Assembly (NCBI GenBank): GCA_964036295.1
Contig: OZ038465.1
Location: 881,615-945,614, forward strand
Origin: Plumapathes pennacea
Taxonomy: Eukaryota; Cnidaria; Anthozoa; Antipatharia; Myriopathidae
DNA length: 64,000 nucleotides
Direction of reading: 5' to 3'
Shown: positions 31,801 through 44,034 of the stretch, piece by piece
Layout of the letters: the number at the start of each line of letters is the position of its first letter
How positions within the stretch are numbered: the stretch's first letter is position 1
Notes under the pieces: generated by a model
What the model saw: the letters and a program-made list of their open reading frames with translations, nothing else
Database searches by the model: none
Told to the model about the DNA's origin: nothing
Translations under genes and position numbers: made by a program

Positions 31801-34800
31801 AAAACCGCTTAAAACTTTGAAAGATGTGATGTTTTAATTAGTCGACAATTTGCTCTAATTTCTCACGAATCGCAGGCTTAAAGTTTACAAAAACTATGCA
31901 AAAACCGTCGGCATGGTCCCAGTAACATTTCCTGAAAGTTTCATCCGATTCTGAGATGGTCGAAAAATGACCAGATTTTCACAAAATACTAAGGCTATAG
32001 CACAGGGTTTTTTGCCGATTTTGGCCAAAAATTGAAAACTCTTGAAACTCTTAGCAAGCCTTTCTAGGATTATAAGAAGACTTTATGCAATACATTTTCT
32101 TTATTTATCTTTCTCCTTTGGCGAGATATAGCTGCAAAAGCGCTTAAAACTTTGAAAGGTGTGATGTTTTAATTAGTCGACGATTTGTTGTAATTTCTCA
32201 CGAATCGCAGTCTTAAAGTTTACAAAAAATATGCAAAAACCGTCGGCATAGTCCCAGGAACATTTCCTGAAAGTTTCATGCGATTCTGAGATGGTCGAAA
32301 AATGACCGGATTTTCACAAAATACTAGGGCTATAGCACAGGGTTTTTTTGCCGATTTTGGCCAAAAATTGAAAACTCTTGAAACTCTTAGGAAACCTTCC
32401 TGGGATTATAAGAAAACTTCCTTTAATACATTTTCTTTATGTATCTTCATCCGTTGGCGAGATATAACTGCAAAACCGCTTAAAACTTTGAAAGGTGTGA
32501 TGTTTTAATTAGTCGACAATTTGCTCTAATTTCTCACGAAGCGAAGGCTTAAAGTTTACAAAAACTATGCAAAAACCGTCGGCATGGTCCCAGGAACATT
32601 TCCTGAAAGTTTCAAGCGATTCTGAGATGGTCGAGAAATGACCGGATTTTCACAAAATACTAAGGCTATAGCACAGGGTTTTTTACTGATTTTGGCCAAA
32701 AATTGAAAACTCTTGAAACTCTTAGGAAGCCTTCCTGGGACTATAAGAAGACTTTCTGCAATACATTTTCTTCGTGTATCTTCCTCCGTTGGCGGGATTA
32801 TGGCTGCAAAACCGCTTAAAACTTTGAAAGATATGAAGTTTTAATTAGTCGACGATTTGCTGTAATTTCTCACGAATCGCAGGCTTAAAGTTTACAAAAA
32901 ATATGCAAAAACCGTCGGCATGGTCCCAGGAACATTTCCTGAAAGTTTCATGCGATTCTGAGATGGTCGAAAAATGACCTGATTTTCACAAAATACTAAG
33001 GCTATAGCACAGGGTTTTTTGCCGATTTTGGCCAAAAATTGAAAACTCTTGAAACTCTTAGGAAACCTTCCTGGGATTATAAGAAGACTTCCTTTAATAC
33101 ATTTTCTTTATGTATCTTCATCCGTTGGCGAGATATAGCTGCAAAACCGCTTAAAACTTTGAAAGGTGTGATGTTTTAATTAGTCGACGATTTGCTGTAA
33201 TTTCTCACGAATTGCAGTCTTAAAGTTTACAAAAACTATGCAAAAACCGTCGGCATAGTCCCAGTAACATTTCCTGAAAGTTTCATGTGATTCTGAGATG
33301 GTCGAAAAATGACCGGATTTTCACAAAATACTAAGGCTATAGCACAGGGATTTTTGCCGATTTTGGCCAAAAATTGAAAACTCTTGAAACTCTTAGGAAA
33401 CCTTCCTGGGACTATAGAAAGACTTTCTGCAATACATTTTCTTTATGTATCTTTCTCCTTTGGCGAGATATAGCTGCAAAACCGACTAAAACTTTGAAAG
33501 GTGTGATGTTTTAATTAGTCGACGATTTGCTGTAATTTCTCACGAATCGCAGGCTTAAAGTTTACAAAAACTATGCAAAAACCGTCGGCGTGGTCCCAGG
33601 AACATTTCCTGAAAGTTTCATGCGATTCTGAGATGGTCGAAAAATGACCGGATTTTCACAAAATTCTAAGGCTATAGCACAGGGTTTTTTGCCAATTTTG
33701 GCCAAAAATTGAAAACTCTTGAAACTCTTAGGAAACCTTCCTGGGACTATAAGAAGACTTTCTGCTATACATTTTCTTTATGTATCTTTCTCCTTTGGCA
33801 AGATATAGCTGCAAAACCGCTTAAAACTTTGAAAGGTGTGATGTTTTAATTAGTCGACAATTTGCTCTAATTTCTCACGAATCGCAAGCTTAAAGTTTAC
33901 AAAAACTATGCAAAAGCCGTCCGCATGGTCCCAGGAACATTTCCTGAAAGTTTCAAGCGATTCTGAGATGGTCGAAAAATGACCGGTTTTTCACAAAATA
34001 CTAAGGCTATAGCACAGGGTTTTTTGCCGATTTTGGCCAAAAATTGAAAACTCTTGAAACTCTTAGGAAACCTTCCTGGGACTATAAGTTGACTTTCTGC
34101 TACACATTTTCTTCGTGTATCTTCCTCCGTTGGCGGTATTATGGCTGCAAAACCGCTTAAAACTTTGAAAGGTGTGATGTTTTAATTAATCGACAATTTG
34201 CTGTAATTTCTCACGAATCGAAGTCTTAAAGTTTACAAAAACTATGCAAAAGCCGTCGGCATGGTCCCAGGAACATTTCCTGAAAGTTTCATGCCATTCT
34301 GAGATGGTCGAAAAATGACCGGATTTTCACAAAATACTAAGGCTATAGCACAGGGTTTTTTTGCCGATTTTGACCAAAAATTGAAAACTCTTGAAACTCT
34401 TAGGAAACTTTCCTGGGATTATAAGAAGACTTTGTGCAATACATTTTCTTTATGTATCTTCCTCCGTTGGCGGGATGTGGCTGCAAAACCGCTTAAAACT
34501 TTGAAAGGTGTGATGTTTTAATTAATCGACAATTTGCTGTAATTTCTCACGAATCGAAGTCTTAAAGTTTACAAAAACTATGCAAAAGCCGTCGCCATGG
34601 TCCCAGGAACATTTCCTGAAAGTTTCATGCCATTCTGAGATGGTCGAAAAATGACCGGATTTTCACAAAATACTAAGGCTATAGCACAGGGTTTTTTTGC
34701 CGATTTTGACCAAAAATTGAAAACTCTTGAAACTCTTAGGAAACTTTCCTGGGATTATAAGAAGACTTTGTGCAATACATTTTCTTTATGTATCTTCCTC

Positions 34801-37800
34801 CGTTGGCGGGATGTGGCTGCAAAACCGCTTAAAACTTTGAAAGGTGTGATGTTTTAATTAGTCGACAATTTGCTCTAATTTCTCACGAATCGCAGGCTTA
34901 AAGTTTACAAAAACTATGCAAAAACCGTCGGCTGGTCCCAGGAACATTTCCTGAAAGTTTCATGCAACTCTGAGATGGTCGAAAAATGACCGGATTTTCA
35001 CAAAATACTAAGGCTATAGCACAGGGTTTTTTTGCCGATTTTGACCAAAAATTGAAAACTCTTGAAACTCTTAGGAAACTTTCCTGGGATTATAAGAAGA
35101 CTTTGTGCAATACATTTTCTTTATGTATCTTCCTCCGTTGGCGGGATGTGGCTGCAAAACCGCTTAAAACTTTGAAAGGTGTGATGTTTTAATTAGTCGA
35201 CAATTTGCTCTAACTTCTCACGAATCGCAGGCTTAAAGTTTACAAAAACTATGCAAAAACCGTCGGCTGGTCCCAGGAACATTTCCTGAAAGTTTCATGC
35301 AATTCTGAGATGGTCGAAAAATGACCGGATTTTCACAAAATACTAAGGCTATAGCACAGGGTTTTTTGCCGATTTTGGCCAAAAATTGAAAACTCTTGAA
35401 ACTCTTAGGAAACCTTCCTGGGATTATAAGAAGACTTCCTTTAATACATTTTCTTTATGTATCTTCCTCCTTTGGCGAGATACAGCTGCAAAACAGCTTA
35501 AAACTTTGAAAGGTGTGATGTTTTATTTAGTCGACAATTTGCTCTAATTTCTCACGAATCGCAGTCTTAAAGTTTACAAAAAATATGCAAAAACCGTCGG
35601 CATAGTCCCAGGAACATTTCCTGAAAGTTTCATGCGATTCTGAGATGGTCGAAAAATGACCGGATTTTCACAAAATACTAGGGCTATAGCACAGGGTTTT
35701 TTTGCCGATTTTGGCCAAAAATTGAAAACTCTTGAAACTCTCAGGAAACCTTCCTGGGATTATAAGAAGACTTCCTTTAATACATTTTCTTTATGTATCT
35801 TCATCCGTTGGCGAGAGATAGCTGCAAAACCGCTTAAAACTTTGAAAGGTGTGATGTTTTAATTAGTCGACGATTTGCTGTAATTTCTCACGAAGCGAAG
35901 GCTTAAAGTTTACAAAAACTATGCAAAAACCGTCGGCATGGTCCCAGGAACATTTCTTGAAAGTTTCATGCGATTCTGAGATCGTCGAAAAATGACCAGA
36001 TTTTCACAAAATACTAAGGCTATAGCACAGGGTTTTTTGCCGATTTTGGCCAAAAATTGAAAACTCTTGAAACTCTTAGGAAACCTTCCTGGGACTATAG
36101 AAAGACTTTCTGCAATACATTTTCTTTATGTATCTTCCTCCATTGGCGGGATTATGGCTGCAAAACCGCTTAAAACTTTGAAAGGTGTGATGTTTTAATT
36201 AATCGACAATTTGCTGTAATTTCTCACGAATCGAAGTCTTAAAGTTTACAAAAAACTATGCAAAAGCCGTCGGCATGGTCCCAGGAACATTTCCTGAAAG
36301 TTTCATGCCATTCTGAGATGGTCGAAAAATGACCGGATTTTCACAAAATACTAAGGCTATAGCACAGGGTTTTTTTGCCGATTTTGACCAAAAGTTGAAA
36401 ACTCTTGAAACTCTTAGGAAACTTTCCTGGGATTATAAGAAGACTTTCTGCAATACATTTTCTTTATGTATCTTCCTCCGTTGGCGGGATGTGGCTGCAA
36501 AACCGCTTAAAACTTTGAAAGGTGTGATGTTTTAATTAGTCGACAATTTGCTCTAATTTCTCACGAATCGCAGTCTTAAAGTTTACAAAAACTATGCAAA
36601 AACCGTCGGCATAGTCCCAGGAACATTTCCTGAAAGTTTCATCCGATTCTGAGATGGTCGAAAAATGACCGGATTTTCACAAAATACTAAGGCTATAGCA
36701 CAGGGTTTTTTGCCGATTTTGGCCAAAAATTGAAAACTCTTGAAACTCTTAGGAAGCCTTCCTATGATTATAAGAAGACTTTCTGCAATACATTTTCTTT
36801 ATGTATCTTCCTCCGTTGGCGAGATATAGCTGCAAAACATCTTAAAACTTTGAAAGGTGTGATGTTTTAATTAGTCGACGATTTGCTCTAATTTCTCACG
36901 AATCGCAGTCTTAAAGTTTACAAAAAATATGCAAAAACCGTCGGCATAGCCCCAGGAACATTATCTGAAAGTTTCAAGCGATTCTGAGATGGTCGAAAAA
37001 TGACCTGATTTTCACAAAATACTAAGGCTATAGCACAGGGTTTTTTGCCGATTTTGGCCAAAAATTGAAAACTCTTGAAACTCTTAGGAAACCTTCCTGG
37101 GACTATAGAAAGACTTTCTGCAATACATTTTCTTTATGTATCTTCCTCCATTGGCGGGATTATGGCTGCAAAACCGCTTAAAACTTTGAAAGGTGTGATG
37201 TTTTAATTAATCGACAATTTGCTGTAATTTCTCACGAATCGAAGTCTTAAAGTTTACAAAAAACTATGCAAAAGCCGTCGGCATGGTCCCAGGAACATTT
37301 CCTGAAAGTTTCATGCCATTCTGAGATGGTCGAAAAATGACCGGATTTTCACAAAATACTAAGGCTATAGCACAGGGTTTTTTTGCCGATTTTGACCAAA
37401 AATTGAAAACTCTTGAAACTCTTAGGAAACTTTCCTGGGATTATAAGAAGACTTTCTGCAATACATTTTCTTTATGTATCTTCCTCCGTTGGCGGGATGT
37501 GGCTGCAAAACCGCTTAAAACTTTGAAAGGTGTAATGTTTTAATTAGTCGACAATTTGCTCTAATTTCTCACGAATCGCAGTCTTAAAGTTTACAAAAAC
37601 TATGCAAAAACCGTCGGCATAGTCCCAGGAACATTTCCTGAAAGTTTCATGCGATTCTGAGATGGTCGAAAAATGACCAGATTTTCACAAAATACTAAGG
37701 CTATAGCACAGGGTTTTTTGCCGATTTTGGCCAAAAATTGAAAACTCTTGAAACTCTTAGGAAGCCTTCCTATGATTATAAGAAGACTTTCTGCAATACA

Positions 37801-38440
37801 TTTTCTTTATGTATCTTCCTCCGTTGGCGAGATATAGCTGCAAAACAGCTTAAAACTTTGAAAGGTGTGATGTTTTAATTAGTCGACGATTTGCTCTAAT
37901 TTCTCACGAATCGCAGGCTTAAAGTTTACAAAAACTATGCAAAAACCGTCGGCATAGCCCCAGGAACATTATCTGAAAGTTTCATGCGATTCTGAGATGG
38001 TCGAAAAATGACCGGATTTTCACAAAATACTAAGGCTATAGCACAGGGTTTTTTGCCGATTTTGGCCAAAAATTGAAAACCCTTGAAACTCTTAGGAAAC
38101 CTTCCTAGGATTATAAGAAGACTTTCTGCAATACATTTTCTTTATGTATCTTTCTCCTTTGGCGAGATATAGCTGCAAAACATCTTAAAACATTGAAAGG
38201 TGTGATGTTTTAATTAGTCGACAATTTGCTGTAATTTCTCAGGAAGCGCAAGCTTAAAGTTTACAAAAACTACGCAAAAACCGTCGGCATGGTCCCAGGA
38301 ACATTTCCTGAAAGTTTCAAGCGATTCTGAGATGGTCGAAAAATGACCGGATTTTCACAAAATACTAAGGCTATAGCCTAGGGTTTTTTGCCGATTTTGG
38401 CCAAAAACTGAAAACTCTTGAAACTTTTAGGTAACTTTGA
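28802..38440. repeat. Satellite array, about 29 copies of a ~335-bp monomer
   Basis: Head-to-tail copies repeat with a spacing of 335-336 bases. Landmarks in each copy are TTTTAATTAGTCGAC, TAAAGTTTACAAAAACTATG, GTCCCAGGAACATTTCCTGA, CGATTCTGAGATGGTCGAAA and GCAAAACCGCTTAAAACTTT. The A/T-rich monomer carries a 68-codon open frame that is intact in at least ten copies (for example 28960, 30961, 34315, 35656, 37337) and broken by indels in the others. The array shows local homogenisation and three-monomer higher-order repeats. It may be a heterochromatic or centromere-like satellite; that is inference. Confidence 0.95.
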
Positions 38441-39665
38441 AATGTGGATCTTTTAATTAGTTTTAATTAGTTCGAATATAAGAAGACTTTTTGCAATACA
38501 TTTTGCCTGATCTTTTCTCAACCGTTGTTATATAGCAGCAAAACCACGTTAAATCTTAGGCCGCTTTGTTCGAAAAGTGCGATATTTCAGTCGATGATTT
38601 CCTCTAGTTTCTCTCGGCCCGTTGGATAAAACATCATAAATTTCACACCAAAACCTTTGTCATACTCCCAGGAACGTTTCCTGAAAATTTCATGCGATTC
38701 TGATATGTGGCAAAAAATAGCCATTTTTTCAAGAAATGTCAAGCCTATAGGCCCATGCTTTTTGCCAAAAATAGCCGAATTTCAACAAAAATTTAAAACT
38801 CCTGAAACTTTCAGGAAACTTTCCTGGGACAACGGCGAGACTTTTTGCAATACACTTCCCTTATTTCATTTGAGCAGTTGACGAGATATAACAGCAAAAC
38901 CACGTAAGCCCTAAGGCTTCCTTGTTCAAAAAGTACGATATTTTAGTCGATGATTTGCTCTAATTCCTCGCGATCCGTTCGATAAAGCATCACAAATTTT
39001 ATACCAAAAGTTTTGCCATTCGCCCAGGAACATTTCCTGAAAATTTCATTCGATTCTGGGATTTAGTCGAAAATAGCCATTTTTTCAAAAATGTGAAGAC
39101 TATAACCCATGCTTGTTGCCAAAAATGGCCGAATTTGAGCAAAAATTAAAAACTCTTGAAACTTTCAGGAAACCTTCCTGGGATTATGATGAGACTTTTT
39201 GCAATACATTTGCCTTCTGTTTATTCAGCCGTTGACGAGATATAGAAGCAAAATCACGTAAACCCTGAGGTTCCCTTGTTGAGAAAGTACGATATTCTAG
39301 TCGATTATTTGCTCTAATTTCTCGCGACCCGTTTGATAAAATATCACTATTTTCACACTAAAACCTTTGTCATACTTACAAGAACATTTCCTGAAAATTT
39401 CATGAGATTCTGAGATGTGACTAAAAATAGCCACTTTTTCAAGAAGTGTCAAGCCTATAGCCCATGCTTGTTGCCAAAAATGGCCGATTTTGAGCAAAAA
39501 TTTAAAACTCTTGAAATTTTTAGGAAACCTTCCTGGGACGAGGCTTTTTGCTATACATTTGCCTTATTTTATTTCAGCCACTAACGAGAAATAACAGCAA
39601 AACCAGGTTAAACCTGAGGCTTCTTTGTTCGAAAAGTGCGATATTTTAGTCGATGATTACAAATT
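38441..39665. repeat. Diverged satellite edge, ~352-bp monomers
   Basis: Three to four degenerate copies follow the main array. Their spacing is about 352 bases, as measured between TCGATGATTT landmarks at about 38593, 38947, 39301 and 39650. They share the layout of the main monomer (CCCAGGAACATTTCCTGAAA, GAAACTTTCAGGAAACCTTC, GACGAGATATA), but many positions differ. This is a separate subfamily or the aged border of the array. Confidence 0.85.
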
Positions 39666-40285
39666 TCCTAGGCTGTAACAAATTTTAAAGGAAAGCGAGA
39701 AAATACAACAGTGTAATGCGAGCCGTTTTTTGACAATTCATTTGTACCTGTGGTTTTGTTCAAACTGTTACTTTACGCATTCCTATTTTCTCCATTACCA
39801 TTAAGTAACGGTGGAAGTTATTAATAGCACATTAAACAAAATACAACAAATAACCACTATAAAACTGCAAACTAAGATTGTTAGGCATAAGCTCGACCAT
39901 CATTGACAGGGGGCTTCATGGTTCAAGCAGAAGGCGATCTTTTGTTATTTGGTTGAACTGGCAACACACCTCTTTGTTTTGTTTATTTTGTATTTTTATT
40001 TAAATCAATGCTTACAAATTACAGAAACGTCTAGATAATAGTTCAAGGAATCTCGTGAGCCGACAGGTTTTGGGCAGTCAATCAACAACGGGGAGAAAAT
40101 TTCTTTAACAATGGCGACGACTGTAGCACAATTATCAATACCTGCACCATAAACACAAATTAGACTGACAAAGCCCAGCGATCCAGTACCTATTGGGCAT
40201 GCATGCATGGGAATATTGTTTACTTCTAATTCCTGATCAAAATTTGCTCAAATAATCAAAGTTCGTGCGAAAGGAAAAGAGAACT
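39666..40285. other. Intergenic, no feature seen
   Basis: AT-rich sequence between the satellite edge and the stop codon of the pentraxin gene. The right part should contain that gene's 3' untranslated region. No other exon or repeat family was recognised. Confidence 0.5.
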
Positions 40286-41567
40286 TCATGGCTCACAAGC
40301 AAAAGGCAGCACCTTGACATCGCCTCGGATGCCAACGCGAAAATCTGCCCATTTTTTGACATTCCCAACGGAGCCATGGCACGAACGCGACATCTTTCTA
40401 ATCTCATCCAGTGAAAGAACCCGATTCCAGACATTCAGGTCGGTCAGCTCACCAACGTAGCACTGGTTTGCGTCGAAACCGCCACCGACTGTGTCTTGCT
40501 CTTGCCCAATGACGAGTGTCCCTGCAGAACTGATCCGGTAACCCCTTTCAAAACTAGGGCCAGAGGCTTGATGCGCACCGTCTCTGTAGAATTTATACTC
40601 GCCCTTCACGTTCTCCCAACTTGTACAAATGTGGTGCCAGGAACCGTCTTCAGTAGGATGAAACGAGACATTTCTGTGGAATTGAAGAACTATAATCAAA
40701 ATTTTGGGATCGTGTGTGTGTGTGTGGACCGGCGGAATGCTGGGTTCATGTGCATTAAAATTAATCACGCAGCAAGGAACAATCAAATCGTATCACAAGT
40801 CAAAAAAAAAAAAGGAAGGTCAATCAAACAAAGAGTGATGTGTTCATGACCCAGAGAAATTTACCTCCTCCTCGTAATCGGTATAGAATTTCAGTTGATG
40901 TTCGTACTAGTTGGTTCATCATCGCTATAGTACATAACCAATAGCTTTGCTTTTGTACCTTCTTTCACTGCCGATGTACAATCGCATTTTGCTGGGATCG
41001 GTAATCAGTAAGATTTCGTTGTTATTTGCAGAACTCGTGGCGTAGCTGAACACTAGAGCAACATCGCCTATAATTATATAAGAAACTTCAACAGCTTTAC
41101 TAGTTCGTACCTGTAGCTGCTGCCGCCGATCTGCAATCGCAGTTTGCCGCCGGCAATGGTAATCAGTAAGATTTCGTTGCCGTTTCTTGAAGAACTCGTG
41201 GCGTAGCTGAACACAGTTCTATCGGTACTGGTCTCCGTTGCTCTCACGCGGTAACACACAGTGAAGGCGTTGCTTACTGACAGTCCGTGGTGAACGACAT
41301 AGTCCTTGATCCCCTTTTCGGTGAAATAGAGATCGAATGAAGGAACTGGGAAAATGATGCGTGAAACAGTTAGCAAGAGCTGAGAACCTGACAATGGCAC
41401 CATCCCACCCACCCCTTCTAACCACTAACTGCTGCTCGCTGTTCATGTCCTGCAAGATTCTAGAGGGATTTGCTGTAAGTTACCTGTGTGCTGGCTCCCA
41501 GGGCAACGGGTTCTTGGCAAAAGACAAAAAGAACAGAAAAAACCCAAAGCTTCCGGGTGCTGTCCAT
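40286..41567 (-). CDS. Secreted single-domain pentraxin (3 exons)
   Basis: Pentraxins are secreted, calcium-dependent pattern-recognition lectins of innate immunity (family knowledge). Exons: 41567-41484 (84 nt), 41379-41111, 40673-40286, joining in frame to 246 residues. Exon 1 encodes a signal peptide with a hydrophobic core, LWVFSVLFVFC. Exon 2 gives the first half (VPSFDLYF, VFSYATSSSRNGNEILLI). Exon 3 contains HHICTSWENVKG, close to the pentraxin signature HxCx[ST]Wx[ST], then GQEQDTVGGGFDANQCYVGE, the calcium-site region, and WADFRVGIRGDVKVLPFACEP at the end. The exon 2 acceptor is uncertain: 41379 keeps the frame, but a stronger-looking acceptor near 41350 does not. Length is close to the C-reactive protein family (about 220-230). 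Confidence 0.88.
40959..41067 (-). pseudogene. Partial duplicate of pentraxin exon 2
   Basis: This 109-base stretch, inside the intron between exons 2 and 3, repeats the last part of exon 2. It reads LVFSYATSSANNNEILLI compared with TVFSYATSSSRNGNEILLI. It is open, ends at a GT donor in the same phase as exon 2, and is preceded by an ATAG acceptor-like site. Its upstream half is missing and its entry phase does not match exon 1. A relic of tandem exon duplication is most likely; an alternative exon is possible. Confidence 0.7.
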
Positions 41568-44034
41568 CTCTTCTTCACATTTTTCAGTATTCCGAGGCGG
41601 AGACAAATTCTCTAACTGTTTGCAAAAGTTAGTTTGGGATAAGCATTGCTATATAACAGTGAAATAATTTTTCAAATATTTTTAAAAAGGAATGAAAACA
41701 GCAAACCAAAGGAGCAAGGCAGGTCTAAGCTCGCGAATTTGTGAAAATTACTTTTGCGGCTTAGGTCACATTTTATAATTTGCTCAATTTTTGGTATGTG
41801 GAATTTGGAACCGTTTCCGCGGGCCTCCACTTTCGCTAAACTGCGTATTCGAATAAGTTTTAGTTTTAAAAGCCCTCCGTTTACAAGGCGGCAGAGGTGA
41901 AAACTATATGTGGCGCTCGAAATGAGAGAATTTAGAATTATCTCCAAAACACTGCGGCAATCATTTAGTACTCTGAACCGTGACGGGACTTCCCAAGCCG
42001 GCAAAAAAAGGTCTATCCGTGACTTTTTCGCCACCTCAATATTTATCAGAGACCATGATATCCAGCCTGGGCTGCATCGAAACTAAATACGTGCGCAAAG
42101 AAAACTATGGCTTTCTTCTTTTGGCCAGTTTCAAGTTAAATAAAATTTAGGGAAATCCGATACACTTGTTGACAATTGTACTTGCGGTTTTGGTCAATCA
42201 TATTCATATTTGAATTCTTCTTCCAGTATCCAGTATCATGCACAGCTAGTCTGTGACACCTACAAATTTATCAGAAGCCATGATACTACGCCTAGGCAGC
42301 ATCCAAACTAAATACGCACGTGGAGAAAACTGTGCCGTTCTTCTTTTGGCTGAGTTTCAAGTTCAAGAACATGACTTGCGGTTTAGGTCACGCATTCTTC
42401 TTCTTCCATTTGTGTACAGCTTTTATTGTTGTGGAATATGACAATTTGAACAAGTGACAGCGACCTCGAAACGTCAGCTATTGTCTCTTTGACGGCGTTC
42501 CATTACCCTCATCAACACTTAGTTGATACACCAGTTTGGCTTCTGAAAATAAATCGACTTTATTTACCCTCACCACTCCGTTTAAATAGTAACGCGAGCG
42601 TTCGTCAAACATTTCAAGTTCACAAGCTGCGGTTGCACCCTCATTCAGCGGCTGGTTTTCGTTTAAAAACAACGCAATGGCTGCACTTTATGATAACAAT
42701 ATAGCCATGCAGTTTGACTATTAATTTCAGTGTCTTCAATGTCCGTGCTCAACGGCGTTATATTTTCGAGCCTTGATGATCACAATGTAATCTACATTCG
42801 CGGAAACTTTTAGGCTCAACGGTCAAACAAACTTCGAATGCTTGACCACCAGACAAATGACAACGAGTTCCAGAAAAGCTCCTGTACAAAACTTACTTGG
42901 AGAACTGCTATTATAACGCGTAACACAATCATGCCCAAATTTGGAACTGACAAGTTCCTTATTTGGAAGTTCATTGTTGACACAGAAGCCTGGAAGGACA
43001 CCGCGACTGCTTTAAGGCCGCCCCCACTTCGTGGGCGACCTTAAAAAAACGACTATCGATAAATTAAAAGAGTGATAATATAACTTGATGTATCCTGCTG
43101 TGCAGTATCCGCTACAAAACATGCTTCATAGCGTGGCGCCTAGTACACCAGATACACAAAATATACACGATACCATACGCCATACGAGTCAAGTGATGAC
43201 CAAGTCGCCTTTTTGATGATAATTAATTTAGTTTGTGAGACAAAATCAACTCTCCAAGACGGACACCCTCGGGACCAGCACTGTCCGTTTTGGAGGTGTC
43301 CGTCTCAAAGAGAGTTATTAAAATAAGAGTGAAGAGAGAATTTAAGATTGCCGTATTCGCAATCCGCAAGAAGTCACATCTGCGTATATTTCTGTTATGT
43401 TTTCAACACCAGGAAGCATTCCTTCAAGGCAAGTCAAATACCGCAACAATAAGCTTCCAACCCGTTATTTCAAAGTTTGCTACCTTTGGCAAACGGGGCA
43501 CATGCAAGTCAGATCGTGTGACTTTTTGCGGTTTTCGGACTGCAGTACACGGCAATCTTAACTGCCTAACTGCTCCTTCTAGCTGTCCGTCTTAGAGGGA
43601 AGTCCGGCCCGGTTAAGAGGCCGGAACTGATTGTTTGCTGCTTTCATCTCACTTCACTGAGCACTTAACAGTTGATCAGTTAAGTTGGCGAAGCGATGAG
43701 AAGAAACGTCAACCATAACAGAAACTCAATAGGTCAGAATTTTTTTGAAGCCACATCAGATCAAACCTGTGTAAATTAAAGCAAAACTAATTACCATCCA
43801 AGAGGTTTTTATAACACAGGCTCATACAACAAGTCGGATACATGTGATGATCTCGAACTCACATGTCCGCGTTCATCAAACTTGAACAGTTAAAACATAT
43901 TGCTCCATAAAATGGAAGAACGCGCATGTTTGGAAACAATATCTTGAATATTATCAAAATATCAAGATATAAAACCACTGGTGAGTTCACTCGATCGAGG
44001 AGGTGAATAACACCACCGAGGCGAAGAGAAATCA
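41568..44034. other. Intergenic, mostly unexplained
   Basis: No exon could be supported in 2.4 kb. At 43257-43310 there is a short inverted pair (AGACGGACACC and GGTGTCCGTCT). A related word, TGTCCGTCTTAGAGG, recurs at about 43582, so a small repetitive element probably covers 43200-43620. A hairpin-like word (AAGGCCGCCC with GGGCGACCTT) lies at about 43014-43042. Two similar stretches near 42040-42130 and 42250-42360 share ATGATA, CAGCATC and TGGC words, a diverged direct repeat. Confidence 0.45.

Noticed and set aside
28960-37543. Ten open frames of 68 codons (MTGFSQN...) taken as a small gene family
   Set aside because: They are the same phase of one satellite monomer, broken by indels in the other copies, with no promoter or splice signals. 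Kept only as a satellite finding.
28802-38440. CRISPR-like array
   Set aside because: The repeats are contiguous 335-bp monomers with no unique spacers, in a eukaryotic genome.
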